From Isoetes taiwanensis (taxonomy: Eukaryota > Streptophyta > Lycopodiopsida > Isoetales > Isoetaceae): a DNA stretch of 64,000 nucleotides. Each line of letters begins with the position of its first letter. Position 1 is the stretch's first letter. The notes beneath the pieces are model-generated. The model was not told where the DNA came from, searched no databases, and saw only the letters and a list, made by a program, of their open reading frames with translations. Below, in pieces: positions 54,500 through 64,000 of the stretch. Where the stretch lies: positions 1,086,230 to 1,150,229 of the forward strand of contig JAJEKV010000156.1 of assembly GCA_021234155.1 (NCBI GenBank), in the 5' to 3' direction. The position numbers and the translations under genes are program-made.

Positions 54500-56862
54500 A
54501 TGCCCTGCAGTTCACTAATAAATCCCTCAAGCCCTGCTGCCGGACGAAATTGGGCGTTTGCTTGCTTAGCATTTCTTGGTATTGGGTATTGGGTATGAAT
54601 TCTAAACACGAGTGCCATCTCACTCATCCCCAAGGTCAAGGATCCTCAGACTATTTCAAACTGGCAGCCCATCACCTTCCAGTCATTGGGCACGTAAGCA
54701 AAACCTTTCAGTTGTATACCTTAAGCTTGATTTTGCAAAGGTTTATGACAGTGTTAGCTGGGAATTCATGCGTTGTTATATGCTAAGCCTGGGATTTGGA
54801 GAACAATTCACATCAGATATTATGAAGCTGCATGTCTCTGCCCGAGCGACTGTTATGTTCCATGGTGAGCCGTCAGATGCCTTCTCACTCAGTCGTGGTA
54901 TTCGCCAGGGATGCCCTTTAGCACCACTGCTTTTCACAATTGTCGCAGAGGCTTTGTCACAGTTATTCACTGTCGCAACCACAGACGGACTTCTCCATGG
55001 TCTTGCAATGGAGGATGACACACAGGAGGTTTGCAACCAATATGCATATGACACGTTCCTCTTTCTAGTCGCTAATCCTGAGAATCTTGCAGCTGCCAAA
55101 TTGCTCTTAGACACTTTTTCACTGGCTTCCGGTGTCCTTGTGGGGTGGCAGAAGTTTACAGCTTTATGGACATTGGATACTTCGACTCTGGCGTGTGTTC
55201 ATGATTATCCATGGAAATTACTTGCGCATGGACAGGCCATCAAGTTGTTGGGGATTCCAGTTGGCATCCATGTTATTATGGGAGCTGCATGGGAGGAGAC
55301 CATTAAGGGTTTGGAGAAGCACCTGTTCTGGTGGTCTACCTCAAAGTTGTCTCTTGCGGGTCGCATTACAGTGGCCAAGTCAGTCCTTAGTAGTACCCAT
55401 GTTTATATGGCATCCTTACTTCTAGCCCTGCAGACCAAGGTACATGAGCTCATTGCAATAGTTCGGAATTTATATGGGCAGGTACTGAAGAAGGTGTTGT
55501 GATTAAGGTGGCTTGGTCGAAGTGCATCCTTCCCAAATGGGCAGGTGGTCTTGGTATGATGGACTTCTTACTGTAGAGCAAGGTCCTTATTTCAAAGTTC
55601 ATTTGGAAACTCCTGAATGGTGAAGATGATTCTCCTAGTTTACGCCTTCTTAAACAAGCTCTTGGTCACTGTATCCCTCTAGACAAAAAGGCCGTCAAAC
55701 CAGTCCTACCTTGGGCATTATTTCAGACTCTGCAGCCTTTTCCAAGTGCTTCTTAATTTTTGCGTGGCTTGTTGATAGCATGGGAGGCAGTCAAACATCT
55801 TTTCTGGCCATGTCCCTCCATCAACACCCTATGGGAGACTCCATGGTGGTGGGCACCACTGCCTCCAGACCCCTCAGCACCTCCACTGGCAATATCAGTT
55901 CATCCCCTTACATAGAGACGATGGGTTCTGGCAGGTGTTGTCTCTATTCAAGCATGGTATGAAGCGAGTCGCCTACTATCTTGGCCTAAATTTTAAGCAA
56001 AGTTCCTGCTCTCTCGTTGGGATGTGTCTCTATGGGATAAGGTCGCAAAAAATTTGCCTCTTATTGTGCAAGTTGGTGTTGCTGAAAGAGTGCCATGGGA
56101 CTGCCATGAAAATATTCACAAAGGCAAGCACTTTATCAGATCAGTATATCGCCTTCTTTTAGCACTACAGCCCCTCCAGTTGCCAGATGGGTGGCACCTA
56201 CAGGTTCCACAGTGCACTTTGTGTCGTACATGGTGATGGCTTTGGGATAGGTTGCTCCACCCTAAAGTCTCTGTACTATGGTGGCAGGTTATCCATAGGT
56301 GCCTGCGTGTTAATGCCTTCCGACATCGCTATGATCCTCGCATATCGGCAGTATGCCCACTGTGCCGTTGAGACTCTTGAGCATTGTCTCTTTGATTGTC
56401 CAGATGTTTCAACCAGCGTGGTCCTGGCTACAAGGCTTGTTTAACAGTACATTGGACTGCCGATGCATCCTCTTAGCATCCTATCCCAATGCATGGCCCT
56501 CAGTCTAAACAGAGGGCATTCCATCTTGGTTCTGGTTGGCTCCTGTGGTCGATATGGGAGCGCCGCAGACACCACATCTTCCAAGGCATTCATTCATCTG
56601 CACGTGGTGTTATTACAGTGGCCCAGAAAAAGATATTGACAGCCTATGAGTGCTCCTCCCTTGACTCAGAAATGATGGAACGCATCTGGATTCAATATCT
56701 TCGAATTGATTCTTATTGGTAGTCTACTATTCTAGAGTAAGCACATTGTGTTTCAGGTTCGTGCTCATGTGGCATCTTTTTGTGCTCACACAGTTAGATG
56801 AGACATGTAAATTTTGTACTTTTTATCTGATTAATAAACTTTTTGTCCGTAAAAAAAAAAAA
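54500..56862 (+). mobile_element. 5'-truncated L1-like LINE, broken ORF2
   Basis: Coding begins within the reverse transcriptase. ISLIPKVKDPQTISNWQPIT is readable at about 54609, then a frameshift, then LKLDFAKVYDSVSWEF and RQGCPLAPLLF. The catalytic YADD has become YAYD (about 55040), which would inactivate it. The zf-RVT-like C-terminal part follows in broken frames to 56722. The 3' UTR contains GATTAATAAAC and an A run at 56850-56862. It is the same family as the tail at 12030-12566 and distinct from the full-length LINE at 21818. Confidence 0.8.
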
Positions 56863-58450
56863 CTTATCAATCTGGACTACATACCCTTTCCTTGCCGAAT
56901 TATTTTCATCCCTTTTCGCTGTAGAGAAGGTTCAATTGCTCTGAATTTTGCTTTAGGATGGGCTGATTATAATCTCCTGTTCCTATTTTCGGGCGATGAG
57001 CATAAAAAATAGTAAAAAAAAAAATTCCCTCAGGACAGCAGGGCAACTATGGCAGATTGTTGGAAGAACTAGAAAAAAAAATAGGTCTTCATGGTATCTG
57101 CAGAATACCCAGCACCAGACCGTTTCAACCTTCTTTTATTCTAGTTTCTTCATAATTCTATTTAAAGGACAGCTTCAAAATCTACATGAGCAAAAACAAA
57201 GCCTTCAACCAAAAAATAAAGGCAACCAGTCTGCCAGACCACTTCAATCTGCAGTCTGTTATAGAAGCTAAGGCTAAGGCAACATGGTATAGATGACTGC
57301 AAAAATTGTAACAACACAAGAGCATAAGCAAAATTGTTTCTTGGAAGGAAGAACTGTGGCTGTCCTCTCCATGCATGAATCCTCTACGCTGGATTATCTT
57401 AGGCATTGGAGGCAGTCGCTGCTGGCCAGGTGGTCGATTTGCTCATGGCCGACCTCTTGGGTCAGATCAGATCTCTTAGGTCAGGTCAGCCAGCCTTCGG
57501 ATCATCAGCCGCTGAACAGGCCGTGAAGCAAAATGCTTCACCCTTGAGGTTTTTTCCGCCCAATGAGGTGGTGCCACATCATCCACAATTATGCCAATGG
57601 TTCACACAAAAAAAACCATTATTTTTTAAAAGCATCCAACCTAATAGATAATTTCTATAATTGAACTTATCAACCGTTCAAAAAACAAGTTTATAGTGCG
57701 GATCTAATGATTAACTTGAATTGAATGGATTTTTGTTGTCCACGAGGACCAAAAGGCCTAATAATGAGTCATTCTATGTTCCAGAGGATGCGACCAATGT
57801 ATGATATCAAAAATACTAACGAACCAACCAACCAACCATCGGCATATGGTTAGATAATACCTCTAACACATAATATTTCTAAGTTAAGGAAAGCTAATCT
57901 TCTTAGCCATTGAGATCTAGTAGATTTTACCTCTAAATTTGGAGGAAGTTAGCCATTAATGTTTTTTGTATTGGAGTATTTGTGTTGTCCATGATGATTT
58001 TCAGTGGCTGGGATCTCAAAATTCCTTCTTTGGTTGGCCAAGATCCAATTATGTCCAACCTGCTAGGTGTAAATTCTTTTATTTTTTTCTGGGTATGTAT
58101 TAGAATATAGAAATATCCCAAAAGACAAAACCACAACCGTAAGGATATACCAAAAACCGCCTTGGCCAACCTTGTCCTACAAACATGGAGTGTTACTAGT
58201 TCTACTAAGGAATAGTCACGAATGGGCCATTTCGTGGTGCTTCCTATGCAAAATGGCCTGATCACACCATTTCCACTATAAGTTGGTCTCTAGTGGATGA
58301 AATTCTGGCAACACATGTCTACGAGTTTAAGACATGAGACCGAGCATTTATTGACAGCTGAAGAAATTTGAAGCACGAGCTAGGACATTTTGCTTCTCCT
58401 GTGTGGAATGGCAACCATTTTTGTTGTACTAGAAGACTGGAGATATTTCT
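56863..58450. other. Unassigned region upstream of the OPR gene
   Basis: No gene recognised. The frame at 57406-57651 (81 codons) is not similar to anything I know. (CCAA)n occurs at 57821-57836. Confidence 0.35.
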
Positions 58451-58476
58451 TGTTTGTGTTCAGAAGACACACACAA

Positions 58477-58482
58477 TATATA
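58477..58482 (+). promoter_or_regulatory. Possible TATA box of the OPR gene
   Basis: TATATA in the context CACACAATATATACGCG, about 155 bases before the start codon. The position is plausible, but there is no other support. Confidence 0.3.
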
Positions 58483-58632
58483 CGCGTGCATTTATGATAT
58501 GCAGACATCATCAAACTCAAGTCAATGGTTAACAGGGTGATATCCGGTTCCGATATCAACCTTGTCAAAAATCACTGTGGAGCTGGGCCACTCTCGCACA
58601 CGGCGACACGGCCACACGGCAAAGCTCTAGAT

Positions 58633-60523
<1,891 letters not shown>

Positions 60524-63500
60524 GATGCGACAGCTTTGTCGTTTGTAAGATACAACAATGCAAAAAAAGGGGATAAAAAAAGGGAAGAAAACACAAGTCA
60601 AGCCCCTCAAATGGGTCAGCTATAGTGCCACCAACCGTAGAGAAGTTTCTCTTTGTGTGTGGTGCTAATACTTCCTATTTAGCCTCGTTGACGTTGACTG
60701 GCTTCAAATAAGGTCTTCTTCTTCTAGTATATTTTATTGTACATAAGATGAAAATACCTTGCTCCCAAAAACAACGGGATTGCCAAAGGAATTTACACGC
60801 AACACGTTAGAAGAGAAGCTCAAGGGCTAGCCTATACTTTAAAGCTAGGATTCCAGTCTGCTTCTTTTAATATGTTCTTCAATTCCAATGAATTTTTATA
60901 AGGCTATTCCAGTTTCTTTTAATATGTTCCTCAATTCCAATGAGTTTTTATAAGGCTTGAGGATGTGAAGAAGCAAGCCATGGCACTTGTGCATTATTTT
61001 CTAAGACGATTTTTGACGATATCACGTGTTAATAGGCTCACAAATGAGGTATAGTCTAAAATATGTTAGAATTTACTCGTGTGATAGGGACCAAGACTAT
61101 TGTCTCCATATCACAATCACATCTTATATGAGACAATAGGTGGCAGTGAAACATATACTCTTCAATGGGTGGCAATGAAAAGTACTGCCAAAAGATGATA
61201 AACATGGGTTTTCTTTGTTTTGGGGCAAATCCGATATGATAGTACAAATCTAATACGTATAAGTTTAAGCTTCTCTGAATGAAATCTATCCAATCCATCA
61301 TTCAAACGCCCTGATCCTCTGCTCAATTCATCCCTAATTTTGAGATATAATTATTTATCATGGCAAAGCTTCTATAATTTGTATATTCTATTCTATCCTC
61401 TATCTTGACCATCTAAAATAAAAATCGATCTCGAGATTCTCGTGAGAGGGCGAGCGATATATATTCGGTCTTTTCGTCTTTCTTCTCATTCGACGTTCTT
61501 CTCATAGCAGTATAGTAGCATTGAGCAAACTATATCAGTTTGGCCTCCTTCACTTGATCCCCTTTTTCTGCCTTATCCGATCCAAGATCGTACCCTACCT
61601 CAGATTGAGATGTTTTGACCCTTTCTTCTCCAACAATTATCTAACTATCGGCGATTCTGATAGTGTGGCTTCTCTCTGTTTTCCCTTTGAAGGTGAGTTT
61701 TGTTGCTTGTAGTAGATGCAATTTTTTTTTTGAGGAAAAATTTGAGTTTTCTGTCGTAGTTTTTTTATCTGGATACAGGCTTCCATAGGCAATTATTCCA
61801 AGTTCTTTTGATTATTTTCATAAGAGTATCCTCATCAAAGTTATTTTTTGGATTGGGCATGTTGGGGATTTCTTGTCAAGAAAGTTATCTTTTGATTATG
61901 CATGTTGGGGATTTTTTGTATTACTGCCTGTGATTATGCATGTTGGGGATTTTTTGTATTACTGTTGGGGATTTCCTGTATTACTGCCTGTGAATCATCT
62001 ATGCTCGTGAACAATTATATGACTTTGGTATGCTCTGGAATATTTCCGTGACTACAATATATACTTCATGATTCATTTTCAAGTTAATAGATCTTAAAAG
62101 TACTCCTCGGTGAATTCTATACATTGCTCTTTGCTCTACTTCCTTAAAATTGATTTTTCGATCTTTAGTTTACTCCGTTTCTTATGCAGTTGGATTATGC
62201 ATTTGAACCCAGTTTAGAGATCATGTTTTTTCTCCTAATTCATTGCATGGATCATAGTTAAAATTGATTTTTCCATTGGAATTATCGAATTCATCTTAGC
62301 TCCTAGTTCACAGCTTCAAGTCTATCTCTGCAAACTTACCGTACTCATTCTTAGTTAAACAATTCTTCAGTCTCTTTTCATTTTTTGTGGATGACCCCAT
62401 CATAGGCGACATTGATTCCATGGTACATTACTCCCAGCCACAATCGATTATTCAAAAGCTTCTAGTATCGGTTCCTACCATAGCAGATGAGAAACCGATT
62501 CTTCTCCAGTGGACCCAGTCTTTAAGCCATTCTTATCAGGGATTCACAAATCGAATCATGCTTCAAAGGGATAGCAGCTACAAGACATATTGGCCGAGCA
62601 TTTGTGCTTTCACAGCAGTTCACGGTTGTTGGTTGCAGGCCGATTCTGAAAGGCGAGCTGGGTGGCCGGATTCCAAGCTTCTGGCATGCAAATCATTGGT
62701 CGAAGATGTGTCTCAGGGACACAGCTCTACCATGCAGTAGACCATCTGCGTTGCTCCTCTAGGGCCGCTCATATTTTAAGGCCCCAAACCATTTGGCTAT
62801 TTTACCATCAGGCCCAGTCCATGTACACCCTTTCAATGCTTAACACTAGAGTTGTCTCGGGGATTATTTCTGGTCCATGGACCAGAAATGGTCCACCATA
62901 CCCCTTGCCACTTAAACCAATATATCTCACAAGAGAAATCTTAATTTTAAAATATACCACCACTATTTGAGTTTTCACTTGATTCTTAACGATCTGTGAG
63001 AATTTTATGACCACTGGATTCACCTTTATATTGGTATGATTGTTCAAACTTTGGAGAATTTGGCAGTTTTTATAGCACTCTAGAACTGCATTCTTCAATT
63101 TTCTAGCATAAAATTATCTAAACCTTGCTAAATATGAAATTAATTGATATATCATGATAAAACATATCAATTTGCATGTTTTCATGTTTGGCCGCTATCA
63201 TTTGATATCAATTGAAGTCGCCAAACCCTATTTTGCTTAAAAATGCTGCATGAGGTTCAAGAATTATTTCTCTCTTATTATTACATGCTTTGACTTAATT
63301 TTTGTGATAATGAGTCGTTAACTAGACAAGCTATAGTCCAAAGAATTTTTTATATGTTTATATGTTTTATTAGTATCATTATTAACTAAAGAAATTATTG
63401 TACAAAATTCAAAATAAAAATATGGGTTAAAGTGCTTCAATAAACCCCATCTATAAGTCTCATAAGGATAGTAAATGATGCATTCTAATTAGTTCTATAT

Positions 63501-63647
63501 AGGAATTTATTTTATCAACATAAATATAGTGTAACTAAGGTATAACTATGCATTATCTAGATCTAAACAAGATCTAATATAACAGGATGAACACAAAAAA
63601 AGGTTCGAAAGTGTATTGATTATACCCTTATAGGTCTAAACTTAAAT
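60524..63647. other. Unassigned region
   Basis: About 3.1 kb without a confident gene. A frame at 62387-62740 (117 codons) is open but unrecognised. At 61856-61990 the unit GATTATGCATGTTGGGGATT plus TTTTGTATTACTGCCTGT is tandemly repeated two to three times. TTCTTTTAATATGTTC with CAATTCCAATGA at 60863-60892 recurs at 60913-60944. Confidence 0.35.
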
Positions 63648-63665
63648 TTGCTGAATACTGTTGCA

Positions 63666-63872
63666 GATGTTGAAGTATGTGGCTCCAAAATGTACAGAGG
63701 CTACTGGAGAGCCCGCATTACAATTTTGTCAATGTGCTTGTCTGTTTCTGGAGCTCTCATTTTTGCTCTCACACTCTATTTCGTGTCTAAGCCTCATTCT
63801 GTTTATCTGGTTAATTTGTATGCTACAAACCTGGAGAAGGATGATCACAGCCTTAGCTTCAAAGCATTTTAA
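63666..63872 (+). CDS. Possible exon of a 3-ketoacyl-CoA-synthase-like gene (very weak)
   Basis: A TACTGTTGCAG acceptor-like sequence precedes a frame with one hydrophobic segment (ILSMCLSVSGALIFALTLYF), then KPHSVYLVNLYA. Very-long-chain fatty acid condensing enzymes have a membrane segment followed by RPRPVYLVDFACYKP. That is the only resemblance, and the frame stops 20 codons later at 63872. It may be a decayed fragment or coincidence. Confidence 0.2.
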   Translation, partial: DVEVCGSKMYRGYWRARITILSMCLSVSGALIFALTLYFVSKPHSVYLVNLYATNLEKDDHSLSFKAF

Positions 63873-64000
63873 AATGCAAAAGAAGTTGCAGAGCAAAGCT
63901 GACGCTTGAGAGCTTATGCTGACACAAAAAAGAAGGTCAAATCTGAGCTATGGCGAAAACAGTAGCAAAAAAGAAACAAAAAACAAAAAAACTTAAACCT

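Noticed and set aside
61056-61301. Minus-strand frame containing EYMFHCHLLSH, reminiscent of the C-terminal copper site of multicopper oxidases
   Set aside because: The spacing after HCHxxxH is wrong, with six residues before Met where four are usual. Nothing upstream resembles a cupredoxin domain, so chance is more likely.
61856-61990. Regularly spaced repeats considered as a CRISPR-like array
   Set aside because: Only two to three adjacent copies with no unique spacers, in a plant nuclear context; a simple tandem duplication.

Overview
The window is nuclear DNA of a land plant with a large, repeat-rich genome. Evidence is the plant-type gene set (a dirigent protein, a 12-oxophytodienoate reductase and U2AF65), the initiator-tRNA-Met primer sites of its LTR elements, and dense nesting of plant transposon classes. 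A fern or gymnosperm is possible, but the sequence alone does not settle the lineage. Everything here was read by eye; no database search or alignment was run.

Layout. 1-5158 holds the 5' part of an LTR retrotransposon on the minus strand. 6250-8900 holds an intronless U2AF65 copy with one frameshift. 8650-13480 is mostly unassigned, with a snapback hairpin and a LINE tail. 13487-16931 is a hAT transposon with an 8-bp target duplication. 17130-17939 is a LINE tail. 17986-19098 is a 343-bp direct duplication around a small Helitron-like element. 19293-19565 is a short inverted-repeat element. 21818-29942 is a full-length L1-like LINE with a 13-bp target duplication. 30430-39220 is a tandem array of about 0.9-kb units, invaded by a 5.57-kb CACTA element (31588-37158). 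A tRNA-derived SINE follows at 39968-40232. 40240-54120 is a dirigent gene split by a complete 13.4-kb LTR retrotransposon (40508-53914). 54500-56862 is a 5'-truncated LINE. 58633-60523 is an apparently intact four-exon OPR gene. The rest is largely unassigned, with a weak ketoacyl-CoA-synthase-like exon at the right end.

Most notable: the 13.4-kb chromodomain Ty3/gypsy element carries, between its 5' LTR and gag, a long ORF ending in a histone H3 histone-fold domain, plus two further unknown ORFs. The partial element at the left end is a diverged relative in the same order. Its first ORF begins like a histone H3 tail and ends in a divergent H3 core, and its next ORF resembles the second ORF of the right element. 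An H3-derived protein therefore looks like a shared component of this retrotransposon family rather than one random capture. The same right-hand element also encodes an integrase chromodomain. Neither copy is intact: premature stops, frameshifts and a small element inserted between protease and reverse transcriptase break them.

The only gene that looks functional as read is the OPR gene. It combines an N-terminal hydrophobic leader with a C-terminal SRL peroxisomal signal.
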